From: Acidobacteriaceae bacterium
GTDB taxonomy: Bacteria; Acidobacteriota; Terriglobia; Terriglobales; Acidobacteriaceae
NCBI GenBank assembly: GCA_031296325.1
Contig: JARLFY010000047.1
Span: 1-32,977, forward strand
Direction: 5' to 3'
Length of the DNA stretch: 32,977 nucleotides
A program made the position numbers and the translations under genes. Below, piece by piece: positions 14,058-24,895 of this stretch; position 1 is the first letter of the stretch; every line of letters starts with the position of its first letter. The notes under the pieces are model-generated. The model was not told the DNA's origin. It ran no database searches and worked only from the letters and a program-made list of their open reading frames with translations.

Positions 14058-15986
14058 TCATCGCGTGGCAGCCGCTGCATCGAAGTGCTCGCGAATGCGC
14101 GCGGCGGTCGCGGCACTGACTACGGCGGTCAGCGCGTCGGGCGCGGCCTGACTGATTCCGCGAACGCTGCCAAAGTGTTCCAGCAGCCTCTGTCGAGTGC
14201 GCGGGCCAACTCCGGGGATCGTGTCCAACTCAGAGTCGCGGTCGCGCATCTCGCGGCGTTTGCGGTGGTACGTCACGGCAAAGCGATGGCTCTCATCGCG
14301 AATCTTCTGGATCAAGTGCAGTACCGGCGAGCGGCGATCGAGAACCACCGGCTCCGACTCCTGCCCATAGACGTACAACAACTCCTCGCGCTTGGCGATG
14401 GAGGCCAGCGCGGGCTGCCCCGGCACGCCGGGCTGTATGCCAATCTCGGCCAGCGCGTCGGCGGCGGAGTGAAGCTGCCCCAGTCCGCCATCAATCAGAA
14501 TCACCGAAGGCAAGGGCTTCTTCTCTTCCAACAGCCGCTTGTACCGTCGCCCTACAACTTCGCGCATCGAGGCAAAGTCGTCCACCCCCGTCACTGTCTT
14601 CACCTGAAACTTGCGGTAGTCGGCCTTCTTCATCGCGCCGTCCTCCCACACCACCATCGACGCCACGGTCTCCGCGCCCTGAATGTGCGAGATGTCGAAA
14701 CACTCGATCCGGCGCGGCAGCTCCTCCATCGTCAGCGCGTCCTGCAGCGACTCCTGAATCGCCTTCATCGCCGGTTGCATCACGCGGAATCTCTGGTCGA
14801 ACGACTGCTTGGCGTTGAGGCAGACCAGATCCACCAGCGAGCGCTTCTCCCCCCGCTGCGGAGCCAGAATCTCGATGCGATGCCCCGTGCGCTCGGTCAG
14901 CAACTCGGCCAGCAGCGCCCGATCGGCAAAGTCAACCGGCAGCAGAATCGAGCGTGGAACATAGGCATTGCCCAGATAAATCTGCTTCAACAGCGAAGAG
15001 AAAAATTCCGCCGGATGGAAGTCGTCGGCAGCACCGCTCGCCTCCGTCTCTGTCTTCGGCGCAGTCTCTGTCCTCAATGTAGAGTCCTCCTCGTCGGACT
15101 CTTCGACGAGCGGCGCGATCAGCTCCGGCAACTCCTCCCAGAAAAGATCGCGCCGATCGACAATCTTCCCCCCGCGCATGTGGAACAGATTCACCGCCAT
15201 CATTCCGCTCTCGTAGTGGAATCCGAAGACGTCTGCGTCCTCGTTGTCCGCCGTAGCCATGCGCTGCTTCTCCTGCATCTGGTGGACGGTGACGATCTGG
15301 TCGCGCAGCCGCGCCGCCAGTTCGTACAACTCGGCTGCGGCAGCCTGCTCCATGCGCTCGGTCAGCGACGCCTCCAACTCGTCGGTCTTGCCATTAAGAA
15401 ACATCTGCACGTCGCGGATCGCCTGCGCGTAGACCTCCGGCGTCGTCAGCCCCTCGACGCACGGCCCCAGACAGCGCTTGATGTAGTACTGCAAGCAGGC
15501 CCGCGGATGATAGCGCGACAGATCCACCTTGCAACTGGGAATCAAAAAGCTGCGATGGATCAGTTCCACCAGCCGGTACGCCAGATTGCTGGGAAAGTAA
15601 GGCCCAAAGTAAGCCGAGCCATTCCTGCGCAGCCGCCGCGTGACGAAGACCTTGGGATAGCGATCGTTCATCGTGAGTTGAATATACGGGTAGGTCTTGT
15701 CGTCGCGCAGCAGGATGTTGTAACGCGGCTGACGCTGCTTGATGAGGTTGTCTTCCAGCGCCAACGCCTCGCGTTCATTGGCCACCGTGATGTACTCGAT
15801 GTCAACGGCCTCGCGCATCAGCGAGCCGGTCTTGGCATTCGCCTGACTCGACTCCAGAAAGTACGACCGCACCCGCGCGCGCAGATTCTTCGCCTTGCCG
15901 ACGTAGATCACCACGCCCTCGGCGTTCTTGTACAGATAGCAGCCCGGCAGGGCAGGAATCGTGCGAATTTTCTCGTGCAGATCCAT
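14058..15986 (-). CDS. uvrC: Excinuclease ABC subunit C
   Basis: A 642-residue nuclease of nucleotide excision repair that makes both incisions around a UvrB-marked lesion. The N-terminal GIY-YIG domain (PALPGCYLYKNAEG, VIYVGKAKNLRARVRSY) cuts 3'. A cysteine-bearing region (CLQYYIKRCLGPCVEG) follows, then the UvrB-interacting UVR segment (ELYELAARLRDQI). The RNase H-like 5' nuclease has FDISHIQGAETVASMVVWEDG and VILIDGGLGQL. C-terminal helix-hairpin-helix motifs (LDTIPGVGPRTRQRLLEHFG) complete it. About 20 residues longer than many relatives because of an acidic, threonine-rich insert (about 290-325). No strong ribosome-binding site precedes ATG 15986. Confidence 0.96.
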   Translation of the reverse strand: MDLHEKIRTIPALPGCYLYKNAEGVVIYVGKAKNLRARVRSYFLESSQANAKTGSLMREAVDIEYITVANEREALALEDNLIKQRQPRYNILLRDDKTYPYIQLTMNDRYPKVFVTRRLRRNGSAYFGPYFPSNLAYRLVELIHRSFLIPSCKVDLSRYHPRACLQYYIKRCLGPCVEGLTTPEVYAQAIRDVQMFLNGKTDELEASLTERMEQAAAAELYELAARLRDQIVTVHQMQEKQRMATADNEDADVFGFHYESGMMAVNLFHMRGGKIVDRRDLFWEELPELIAPLVEESDEEDSTLRTETAPKTETEASGAADDFHPAEFFSSLLKQIYLGNAYVPRSILLPVDFADRALLAELLTERTGHRIEILAPQRGEKRSLVDLVCLNAKQSFDQRFRVMQPAMKAIQESLQDALTMEELPRRIECFDISHIQGAETVASMVVWEDGAMKKADYRKFQVKTVTGVDDFASMREVVGRRYKRLLEEKKPLPSVILIDGGLGQLHSAADALAEIGIQPGVPGQPALASIAKREELLYVYGQESEPVVLDRRSPVLHLIQKIRDESHRFAVTYHRKRREMRDRDSELDTIPGVGPRTRQRLLEHFGSVRGISQAAPDALTAVVSAATAARIREHFDAAAATR

Positions 15987-16130
15987 AAGCGAGTTGCTTC
16001 AAGTCTAGTGCGAAATCAGGATTAACTCCTCATCGTATTATTTGATCAACCCCTAATCCGAGTTGCCACCCTGTCCGACGATGCCGTTCTCGCCGGATTT
16101 TCACCCTGTCCACCAGACGTTCTGACTTGG

Positions 16131-16215
16131 TTTGTCATTCTGAGCGAAGCGAAGAATCCCCGCATTCCGCTCGCAGCAAGACACATTACATCATCGTCGA
16201 AACATCCTATAAACT
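16131..16215 (+). repeat. Dispersed repeat copy in the uvrC-cysG spacer
   Basis: TTTGTCATTCTGAGCG, AAGCGAAGAATCCCCGCATT and a diverged tail. The 650-base gap around it (15987-16637) otherwise holds only the second-family fragment at 16247-16320 and low-GC sequence without a convincing gene. Confidence 0.8.
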
Positions 16216-16246
16216 GCGGAAAATCTCCTGCTTTTACCTTATCGGA

Positions 16247-16320
16247 GGGAGCAACGGGCTTCAGCCCACGGAGTAAGCCAATCATTTCAATGGGGCTTTA
16301 CCCCCGGGACAAGAATTTTG
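16247..16320 (+). repeat. Possible second-family repeat fragment
   Basis: ACGGGCTTCAGCCCACGGAG forms a GGGCT..AGCCC hairpin like those at 6545 and 6613, followed by GGGGCTTTACCCCCGGGAC. The similarity is short. Confidence 0.35.
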
Positions 16321-16637
16321 TTCGGCATGGCATCGCGGAATGGAGAGAACGGTCGATTTTTTAAACACGTTCTGAGAAATTGCCAGCGAAGCCAATTCGC
16401 GCGTCTCCGGCCAAATTGTTTGTTTAGTAAGCTTTGCATGTAAGCCATTTGTTTTGAATATTATAGAGGCACACCTACCCTCTATCTCTCTAATAACAGA
16501 AGACTTCCACGCAAGATCCCATATGCTCCCCCCGTCTACAGGTAAGCGCTGGCCAGTTCCTCAATCGCATCGGCAATAGCCATTGAGCGCTGCGAGGAAC
16601 CTGCCCAATGGGCGACAATAGAGGAACAAGGAATCTC

Positions 16638-17297
16638 ATGCCCCTGTTTCCCATATTTCTCAAGCTGACCGCTCGCCCCTGCATCGTGATCGGCGCAGGC
16701 CATCTCGCCGAGTCGAAGATCGCCTCGCTGCAAGCGGCCAACGCGCGAGTCACCGTGATTTCTCCCGCAGCCAGCGCGCGCATCGCAGAGATGTCCGAGG
16801 CGGGCGACCTCGTCTGGCAGCAGCGCAAGTACGCATCGGGCGATCTCGCGGGGCAGTTTCTGGCCGTCGCCGCCACCAACGATCCGGTGGTCAATCGCGC
16901 CGTCTTCGCCGAGGCCGAGGCCGCCGGAGTTCTCATCAACGCGGTCGACGATCCGCCCTTCTGCGACTTCTACTTCCCTTCCGTCGTGCGGCGCGGCGAC
17001 CTACAGATCGCCATCTCGACCGCAGGAGCAAGTCCCGCGCTGGCCCAGCAATTGCGCAAGGAGATCAACGCCCTGCTCCCGCTCGATGCCGGCGAATGGC
17101 TCGCTGAACTAGGCACACTGCGCCGCGAGATCCTTCAGCGCGAACCCACCAACGAGGCTCGCCGGGAGTTGCTTCATCAGCTAGCCAGCCGCGAACTCTG
17201 CGGCTTCGAGGGCTGCCCCACCCGCGCTCTGGCCCGCCAACACGCCTTGAATAATCCGCTGCCCGCCGCCAGCAAGCCGTCAGAGAGTAAATCATGA
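16638..17297 (+). CDS. Precorrin-2 dehydrogenase / siroheme synthase N-terminal-type protein
   Basis: A 219-residue NAD-dependent enzyme (Met8p/SirC/CysG N-terminal type) that oxidises precorrin-2 to sirohydrochlorin and may insert iron to give siroheme. The Rossmann motif is CIVIGAGHLAESKIASLQAA. LAVAATNDPVVNRAVFAEAE and INAVDDPPFCDFYFPSVVRR then IAISTAGASPALAQQLRKEI are typical. A helical C-terminal region follows. ATG 16638 was chosen over 16608 because AAGGA lies just upstream and MPLFPIFLKL matches the family N-terminus. The stop overlaps the start of cobA (ATGA at 17294-17297), so the two are translated together as a siroheme module. Confidence 0.9.
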   Translation: MPLFPIFLKLTARPCIVIGAGHLAESKIASLQAANARVTVISPAASARIAEMSEAGDLVWQQRKYASGDLAGQFLAVAATNDPVVNRAVFAEAEAAGVLINAVDDPPFCDFYFPSVVRRGDLQIAISTAGASPALAQQLRKEINALLPLDAGEWLAELGTLRREILQREPTNEARRELLHQLASRELCGFEGCPTRALARQHALNNPLPAASKPSESKS

Positions 17298-18049
17298 GGC
17301 CCTCGGCGCAACCCGGAACCGTCTATCTGGTCGGAGCAGGCCCGGGCGATCCCGAACTGCTGACGCTGCGCGCTCTGCGTCTGCTGCAAACGGCGGACGT
17401 AGTTCTGCCCGACGATCTGGTCTCGGACGAAGTGCTGGCGATGGCCTCGCCAACGGCTCTCATCGTTCCCGTCGGCAAGCGCTGCGGACAGCCGCGCATC
17501 ACGCAGGCGGGAATTCACGCGCTGCTTCTGGAACACGCCAGAGCAGGACGCAGCGTTGTTCGCCTGAAGTCCGGGGACCCGTTGGTCTTTGGCCGCGCAG
17601 GCGAGGAGATCGCCGCTCTCACCGAGGCGCAAATTCCCTTCGAGATCGTCCCCGGAATCTCCGCAGCCTTTGCCGCAGCCGCAGCGCTGAAGACGCCGCT
17701 GACCGACCGCAGCACTGCCTCGAAGCTGATCTTTGCAACCGCGCACCACGCCGCGCCGCAACCCGGACAACCATTGCGACTGGATCTAACGCCGAAGTGG
17801 GAAGGCACATTTCCATCGGACGCAACACTGGTCGTCTACATGCCGGGACGCAGATTCCGCGCACTCGCCGACGAACTGATCGCCTCCGGCATTGATGCGG
17901 CAACGCCATGCGTAGCCGTCTCCAAGGCAACTACGTCGCACGAGCGCGTCCACATCACAACGCTGGCCGCACTCGAGGACGAGGCCGTAGGCCCCGCGCC
18001 AGTACTGCTTCTAATCGGCGACGCCATCCAGCCAGTTAGAGAGGGTTAG
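17294..18049 (+). CDS. cobA: Uroporphyrinogen-III C-methyltransferase
   Basis: A 251-residue enzyme that methylates uroporphyrinogen III twice with SAM to give precorrin-2, the substrate of the protein encoded just upstream. Motifs: VYLVGAGPGDPELLTLRALR (SAM loop), DVVLPDDLVS, VGKRCGQPRITQ, VVRLKSGDPLVFGRAGEEIA, FEIVPGISAAFAAAAALKTP, and VVYMPGRRF. No uroporphyrinogen-III synthase or dehydrogenase domain is fused. Start and stop of the two genes overlap by four bases. The product siroheme serves sulfite or nitrite reductase, which is not encoded here. A perfect hairpin lies just downstream. Confidence 0.95.
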   Translation: MRPSAQPGTVYLVGAGPGDPELLTLRALRLLQTADVVLPDDLVSDEVLAMASPTALIVPVGKRCGQPRITQAGIHALLLEHARAGRSVVRLKSGDPLVFGRAGEEIAALTEAQIPFEIVPGISAAFAAAAALKTPLTDRSTASKLIFATAHHAAPQPGQPLRLDLTPKWEGTFPSDATLVVYMPGRRFRALADELIASGIDAATPCVAVSKATTSHERVHITTLAALEDEAVGPAPVLLLIGDAIQPVREG

Positions 18050-18057
18050 ATTCTTTG

Positions 18058-18096
18058 CTTGCCATTCCGCAGCAAAGCGGAGGAATCTGCTTTGGG
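18058..18096 (+). repeat. Dispersed repeat copy (short)
   Basis: GCCATTCCGCAGCAAAGCGG then AGGAATCTGCTTT. Its tail forms the left arm of the following hairpin. Confidence 0.65.
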
Positions 18097-18119
18097 CGGG
18101 CACCCAATCGCCCAAAGCA
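18088..18119. terminator. Bidirectional hairpin between cobA and the hlyD-type gene
   Basis: TGCTTTGGGCG (18088-18098) pairs perfectly with CGCCCAAAGCA (18109-18119) around a 10-base loop. It lies between two convergent genes. The U-tracts are short (TTT), so efficiency as an intrinsic terminator is uncertain. Confidence 0.6.
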
Positions 18120-18137
18120 TTTCCGATTGGCTGGCGA

Positions 18138-19412
18138 CTACTTAACCTCAACCTCGGGAGTAACCGAGAGGCCGGGGCGCAGAACATAGTCCGCGTCCTC
18201 CTGCTTCAGATTGGTGAAGTCGATGCGCACCGGAATGCGTTGAACCACCTTGACGTAGTTGCCCGTAGCGTTCTCTGGCGGAAAGAGCGAGAGCATGGAG
18301 CCGGTCGCGCCGCCCACCTGCGTCACCTTGCCGGAGAACTTGCGGTCGCCATACGCATCGACCTTGATCGTCACCGTCTGGCCGGGACGCATATGCAGGA
18401 GCTGCGTCTCCTTGAAGTTCGCCGTCACCCACAGATCGGTGAGCGGAATCACGGTCATCAGATCCTGTCCAGCGGCCAGGTTCGCGCCCACTTGAACATT
18501 CTTCTTGTTCACGATTCCGGCGGTTGGCGCGGTGATTCGCGTGTAGGAGAGGTTGAGCCGAGCCTGCTCGACCTTGGCCTGCGCCTGCTGAATTGCAGCC
18601 TCAGCCGCAGTGACGCGAGACTGCTGCACACGGATCTGTCCCGGCCCATTCTTCACCGACTGGGCCGACTGTGCCTCGGACTGCGCAAGCCTCTGTTTGG
18701 CGCTGGAGACGGCGTTCTGCTGCGCCAGCACATTGGCCTCGGCCTCTGCGACGGCTGCCCGACTGCCTGCTGCGGCGGCGACTGCGGCGTCATACTGCTG
18801 CTTGGAGATGACGTCCTTCTGCACCAGCGGCTTGTAGCGATCGACGTCGTCCTGCGCCTTGAGCGCGTTGGCCTTGGCCTGTGCGACGCGCGCCTTCGCG
18901 GCCTCGACCTGCTTCTCGCCCTGCGCCACCATGTCGGTCGAACCCTTTACGTCGGAGCTGGTCGTAGCAACGACGGTTCCCACGCTGACCTGCGTCAATG
19001 GAACATTGACCGTAGCCTGAGCGTACTCGGCCTGCGCGCTGGCCAGATTGGCCTGCGCCTGATCGAGCGCAACCTGATAGTCGGTCGGATCGATCTCGGC
19101 CAGCAACTGCCCCGCCTGCACGGTCTGGTTGTCGTCCACATAGACCTTGGTCACCTGTCCGGAGACGCGAGCGCTGATCTGATATAGATTGCCATCCACC
19201 TGTGCGTCGTCGGTATCTTCGATGAAGGTGGAGCGCCAGTAGAAGTAGGCCGCGCCAAGAATCAGCAGCAGCACTACGCCGAGAACGATCGCCGTGCGGC
19301 CGCCGCTCGACTGCTCTACCTCTTCCGGCTCGTTATTTCCCTGATCGTTGCCATTGACTTCGGCGGTCTGGTTGCCGGACTGATTGCCGCTCTGATTCTG
19401 TTCGTCTGCCAC
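18138..19412 (-). CDS. HlyD/EmrA-type periplasmic adaptor protein
   Basis: A 424-residue membrane-fusion protein linking an inner-membrane exporter to an outer-membrane channel. An acidic, Asn/Gln-rich cytosolic N-terminus (~35 residues) precedes one membrane helix (AIVLGVVLLLILGAAYFYW). The lipoyl half-motifs follow (IDGN..-type DDAQVDGNLYQISARVSGQV, VQAGQLLAEIDPTDY), then a long alanine/glutamine-rich coiled-coil hairpin (about 105-270). The second lipoyl half is LSYTRITAPTAGIVNKKNVQ, and the beta-barrel part includes ANFKETQLLHMRPGQTVTI. This layout is that of EmrA-like proteins, which work with DHA2/MFS pumps. It begins two bases after the stop of the TolC-like gene, so they form an operon. 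The expected pump gene does not follow; the strand ends at the hairpin near 18100. Confidence 0.92.
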   Translation of the reverse strand: MADEQNQSGNQSGNQTAEVNGNDQGNNEPEEVEQSSGGRTAIVLGVVLLLILGAAYFYWRSTFIEDTDDAQVDGNLYQISARVSGQVTKVYVDDNQTVQAGQLLAEIDPTDYQVALDQAQANLASAQAEYAQATVNVPLTQVSVGTVVATTSSDVKGSTDMVAQGEKQVEAAKARVAQAKANALKAQDDVDRYKPLVQKDVISKQQYDAAVAAAAGSRAAVAEAEANVLAQQNAVSSAKQRLAQSEAQSAQSVKNGPGQIRVQQSRVTAAEAAIQQAQAKVEQARLNLSYTRITAPTAGIVNKKNVQVGANLAAGQDLMTVIPLTDLWVTANFKETQLLHMRPGQTVTIKVDAYGDRKFSGKVTQVGGATGSMLSLFPPENATGNYVKVVQRIPVRIDFTNLKQEDADYVLRPGLSVTPEVEVK

Positions 19413-19414
19413 GG

Positions 19415-20926
19415 TTACTTTCCTCCGAGATAATCTTTCAAATTGGACTGTGCGACGCCGATCGCCCGCGCCAGTGAGAGCTTGGCGGCGTTGTGCTGAT
19501 ACAGCGCGGCGACATATTGATCGTTGGCCTGCTCCACCGAAGACTGCGCCTGCGAAACGGCAAGATTGTCGCTGACGCCGGACTGGAAGCGTTGCTGCGC
19601 CTCGTCGAGTTCCTCGTTCGCCAGATCCACGTTGGATCTGGCCACCTCAACCAGCTTCGCCGCCGATTGAATGTCCAGAATCGAGTTGCGAATGTCGGCG
19701 TTGACCTGCTGAATCTGGTCGGCCAGCTTGTCGCGGGTCTGCACGACCTGCGCTCCCGCAATCTCGTTCTCGCCGCGCGTCCTGGCAACTTGCAGGATCG
19801 GCGCGGAGATCGTCCCGGTAGCCGAGTAGGTTCCGTGCGAGTGGCCCGGCGTCTCGCCAATGTCGCCAAAGTCGGCGGAGACTTTGGCCGTGGGAAGCTG
19901 ATCGGCGTGGGCTGCGGATTGCGCTGCCCCAGCGGCGAGAAGCTGCTCATTGGCTGCGGCCAGATCCTTGCGATTCTTCAACGCCTGAGCGAACGCCGCC
20001 GCCGGATCAAGATTCTCCAGCGCAGCGTAAGGCTCCTTGTCGGTCAGGCGATAGGCCTGATCGAGCGGCAATCCAATGACGCGAGCCAGCGTGAGTTTGT
20101 CCTTTGCCAGTTGGTTGGTGGCTGAGATCAGCGCCTGCTGCTCATTCTGGTAATCCACCCGAGCGCGCAGAACATCCAGACGCGAACTGACGCCTGCGTC
20201 ATGCGCCTCGATCGCCTGATCCAGCGAGAGCTTCGCCGTCGCCAACTCGGCGTTCACCGCGTCGATGCGAGCCGTGTCCGCAATGCAGATCAGATAAGCG
20301 TTGCCCACCGTGAGGACGACCATCTCGCGCGCGTCTTCGGCGGAAAGCTTTGCCGCAGCGAAGTTGTGCTTCGCCGCAATGTAGTTCTCCAACGCCGGAA
20401 CATTGAACAGAGTCTGCGTCAGATAAGCGCGGAAGTCCACCACCTGAAACGGCCCTATGATGGGATTCAGCCCAGGAATCTTCAGACCGGAGGCGGCCAG
20501 ATCAATCTGCTCATCCTCGATCGAAGCGTCGCCGGTAACGGTTGGCAGCAACGCCTGTAACTGCTCAAGCTGCTGTCCATGCGCACTCTTCTGCGCGGTG
20601 GCCTGCAAGATAAGCCCAAGGTTCAGGCGCAGTCCCCGCGCTATCGCCTCGTCCAGCGACAGATCGACGACCGCGTCGGTCGCCTTGCCCTCGACCAGCG
20701 ATCCGGCGAAGGATCCCTGCGTTGGCGCAGCCAGATCCTGCCCCGCCGGAGCCGAGAGCTGCTGCAACGCTCCCTCGGTCGCAAGAGCCTGCGCTGAGGT
20801 CGTGGCCCCGGTACTGCCTCCTTGCGCGTGGCCAACCGCAGCCAACAACAACAGGGAACCCAGGCCCCCACTCGCAAGGGCCATCCGAACCGGCGACGCT
20901 GCTTTTCGTTGAGTCATCTCTTCCAT
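19415..20926 (-). CDS. TolC-family outer-membrane efflux protein
   Basis: A 503-residue outer-membrane channel protein. The N-terminal hydrophobic segment (LGSLLLLAAVGHAQGG) is a signal peptide after a charged start. Two homologous TolC/OEP repeats follow, each dominated by long amphipathic helices. Examples are LDEAIARGLRLNLGLILQAT and the region AKLSLDQAIEAHDAGVSSRLDVLRARVDY in the first half, and VARSNVDLANEELDEAQQRF then QSGVSDNLAVSQAQSSVEQAN in the second. ATG 20926 was chosen over the ATG three codons later because AGG stands five bases upstream. It precedes the HlyD-type gene in one operon (two-base gap). The 238-base gap to the divergent oxidoreductase gene must hold the promoter. Confidence 0.92.
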   Translation of the reverse strand: MEEMTQRKAASPVRMALASGGLGSLLLLAAVGHAQGGSTGATTSAQALATEGALQQLSAPAGQDLAAPTQGSFAGSLVEGKATDAVVDLSLDEAIARGLRLNLGLILQATAQKSAHGQQLEQLQALLPTVTGDASIEDEQIDLAASGLKIPGLNPIIGPFQVVDFRAYLTQTLFNVPALENYIAAKHNFAAAKLSAEDAREMVVLTVGNAYLICIADTARIDAVNAELATAKLSLDQAIEAHDAGVSSRLDVLRARVDYQNEQQALISATNQLAKDKLTLARVIGLPLDQAYRLTDKEPYAALENLDPAAAFAQALKNRKDLAAANEQLLAAGAAQSAAHADQLPTAKVSADFGDIGETPGHSHGTYSATGTISAPILQVARTRGENEIAGAQVVQTRDKLADQIQQVNADIRNSILDIQSAAKLVEVARSNVDLANEELDEAQQRFQSGVSDNLAVSQAQSSVEQANDQYVAALYQHNAAKLSLARAIGVAQSNLKDYLGGK

Positions 20927-21164
20927 GTTACCTGTTCTTTGCCTGAATCTGAAAACTTGCCCGTTCCATTTTTCGTAAGATTATTTTTGCAAGGAAATTA
21001 ATTTGGCTTTGACGCAGAGCAAGCGCTTCAGCGAAACAGATAGACTTTGGATGCAATGAGAGTTGACGGAGATTGCGATGCTTCCTGAAATCAATGCAGG
21101 GACAGGAGACCCGCGCGCGCATCCGTCGGGTTTATCCTGCTTGGAGAGAGTGTGGAGGACGTAA

Positions 21165-22259
21165 ATGGCTGAACGAGAGATTAATGTTGGCGTCATTGGT
21201 TACGGTCTGGGCGGACGCGTCTTCCATGCGCCGTTTGTCAACGCGGTAAGCGGCCTGCGTCTTGCCGCCATCATGCAGCGCAAGGGCGACGAGGCGGCCA
21301 AGGCCTACCCTTCGGTCAGAATAGCCCGCTCGGTCGAAGATCTGCTGGATGACAAGTCCATCGAACTGGTCGTCGTCTCCACCCCGAACGCAACCCACTT
21401 CGAGTTGGCCACGCAGGCTCTCGAAGCCGGCAAAAACGTCGTCATCGACAAGCCCTTCGCCGCCAGCAGCGAGCAGGCTCTCCAACTCGGCCAACTCGCT
21501 GCGAGCAAGGGGCTGCTTGTAGTTCCCTTCCACAATCGCCGCTGGGACGGAGACTTTCTCACCGTAAAGAAGCTGATCGCCGAGGGTGTGCTTGGACGAC
21601 TGGTCACGTTCGAGTCGCACTTCGACCGCTTCCGCCCCATCCCGCGCGAGGGCACGTGGAAGGAGGCCGAGAATCCAGCCAACGGAATGCTCTTCGACCT
21701 TGGCCCGCATCTCGTCGATCAGGTTCTCGGTCTCTTCGGCGCGCCCGATGCGATCACCGCCAGCGTCCGCTCCGACCGCGACCAGACAGCCATCGAAGAC
21801 GCCTTCGACATCACCCTGCACTATCCGGGGACGAACGGAAAAGGCATGCTTGCCCACTGTAGCGCCAGCTATCTGGCCTGCGACAACGCACCGCGTTTCC
21901 TGCTGCACGGCACCTGCGGCAGCTTCAGAAAATACGGACTTGACCCGCAGGAGCCTGCTCTGGTCGGCGGAGCGAAAGTCCCTGCGATGGACTCGAAGGA
22001 GGTCTGGCTGGAGGAAAATTCGGCCCGATGGGGAGTTCTGACCGTCGCTCCATATCCTGCCGACCCTGCGACGCTGGTCATTCGTGAAGAGAAAACCGAA
22101 CCCGGCGACTATCGCGGCTTCTACGCCAACGTACGCGACGCAATCCTCGGCAAAGCGCCTCTCGCCGTCACGCCGCAGGACGGCTATCGCGTCATTCGCC
22201 TGCTCGAACTGGCTCGGGAAAGTTCAACCAAGTCCTGCACCCTGCCAGTGCGCCTGTAA
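21165..22259 (+). CDS. Gfo/Idh/MocA-family oxidoreductase
   Basis: A 364-residue NAD(P)-dependent cytosolic dehydrogenase, probably acting on a sugar, inositol or related polyol. The Rossmann motif is VGVIGYGLGGRVFHAPFVNA. VVVSTPNATHFELATQALEA and the catalytic-type K in VVIDKPFAASSEQALQL follow. The C-terminal alpha/beta domain contains NGMLFDLGPHLVDQVLGLFG, with a conserved Asp and His. The layout is closest to YdgJ-like members. A good site GGAGG precedes ATG 21165. It is divergent from the tolC-like gene and has no sugar-pathway neighbours, so the substrate cannot be named. Confidence 0.92.
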   Translation: MAEREINVGVIGYGLGGRVFHAPFVNAVSGLRLAAIMQRKGDEAAKAYPSVRIARSVEDLLDDKSIELVVVSTPNATHFELATQALEAGKNVVIDKPFAASSEQALQLGQLAASKGLLVVPFHNRRWDGDFLTVKKLIAEGVLGRLVTFESHFDRFRPIPREGTWKEAENPANGMLFDLGPHLVDQVLGLFGAPDAITASVRSDRDQTAIEDAFDITLHYPGTNGKGMLAHCSASYLACDNAPRFLLHGTCGSFRKYGLDPQEPALVGGAKVPAMDSKEVWLEENSARWGVLTVAPYPADPATLVIREEKTEPGDYRGFYANVRDAILGKAPLAVTPQDGYRVIRLLELARESSTKSCTLPVRL

Positions 22260-22318
22260 ACGATCCCTATCGCAACACCAGAGACCCAAAGTGTTTCCCA
22301 AATTGCGATAGCCCGATT

Positions 22319-22395
22319 CGTCTGTCATTCGGTAACGAAGCGGAGAAATATGCTTTCCCCTTCGTCCGACGACGGCACACACACTATCACAAGAA
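22319..22395 (+). repeat. Dispersed repeat copy (diverged)
   Basis: CTGTCATTCGGTAACGAAGC, GGAGAAATATGCTTT and a tail with CACACACTATCAC. It is a degenerate member of the ~80-base family. Confidence 0.6.
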
Positions 22396-22534
22396 CGGCC
22401 TCGGAACGGCTTTACTGGCCACTGTGACCCGCATCACGGCTCAATCCAGCTTGTTCAGGAGATGATGGTTAAGTAAGTTTGTGACGTAGATCCTTTTGCA
22501 CACAGACTCATCCGCGCCCGACGGAGGGGGTTCC

Positions 22535-22572
22535 GAGGTTCTCTCAAGATCCTTAGAACCTCCAATCGGAGG
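22535..22572 (+). promoter_or_regulatory. Mutually exclusive hairpins in the long typA upstream region
   Basis: GAGGTTCT (22535-22542) pairs exactly with AGAACCTC (22555-22562). CCTCC (22559-22563) can instead pair with GGAGG (22568-22572). The two stems share bases and cannot coexist. The 529-base gap 22260-22788 holds no convincing gene, so this may be part of a leader RNA. Structure is seen; function is inferred and weak. Confidence 0.3.
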
Positions 22573-22788
22573 ACTCTCTGGCTGGAGAATCCAGCGCCGA
22601 CTGGACGCCTCGCCAAGATTCCCTCTTCCAGTTATAACGTCATCTTCATGTTTGGAAGTGAAGCACTCTCGATTATTCGTCTTGGAGTGCGGTAGACTAA
22701 AGGTGACGCGCATTTTTGCCTTTCGGCCCAATTTCAACTTTTGCCTTCAGACCCTATCCCAACGCGCCCAGACAGGACACCCCAAGCA

Positions 22789-24738
<1,950 letters not shown>

Positions 24739-24757
24739 ACAGCAACGCACCAACTAC

Positions 24758-24797
24758 AAACGGCCCCAGTCCTCGATTTCGAGAGCTGGGGCCGTTT
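24758..24797 (+). terminator. typA intrinsic terminator-like hairpin
   Basis: AAACGGCCCCAG (24758-24769) pairs with CTGGGGCCGTTT (24786-24797), and an inner CTCG/CGAG stem closes the loop. It lies 20 bases after the typA stop and is followed by T-rich sequence. Confidence 0.8.
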
Positions 24798-24839
24798 GCA
24801 GTTTGAGATTTTCCACTCTTGTTGCGTCGTGAGCAAGAT

Positions 24840-24875
24840 ACAGGGATTCGTCGCTCCGCTCAGAATGACAATTAT
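24840..24875 (-). repeat. Dispersed repeat fragment, inverted orientation
   Basis: GATTCGTCGCTCCGCTCAGA followed by ATGACAAT is the reverse complement of the family head. Confidence 0.65.
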
Positions 24876-24895
24876 TTATGGCCTACAGTAAGCTT

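Noticed and set aside
13902-16025. 707-codon plus-strand open frame
   Set aside because: It lies antisense over uvrC, has His/Gln/Arg-rich composition typical of GC-rich shadow frames and no recognisable domain.
16046-16285. 79-codon minus-strand frame containing GMRGFFASLRMTNQ
   Set aside because: That peptide is the translation of the dispersed repeat; no ribosome-binding site or homologous domain is seen.
22441-22737. 98-codon frames on both strands upstream of typA
   Set aside because: Low-complexity, no start signals, and they cover the hairpin region; more likely untranslated leader or spacer.
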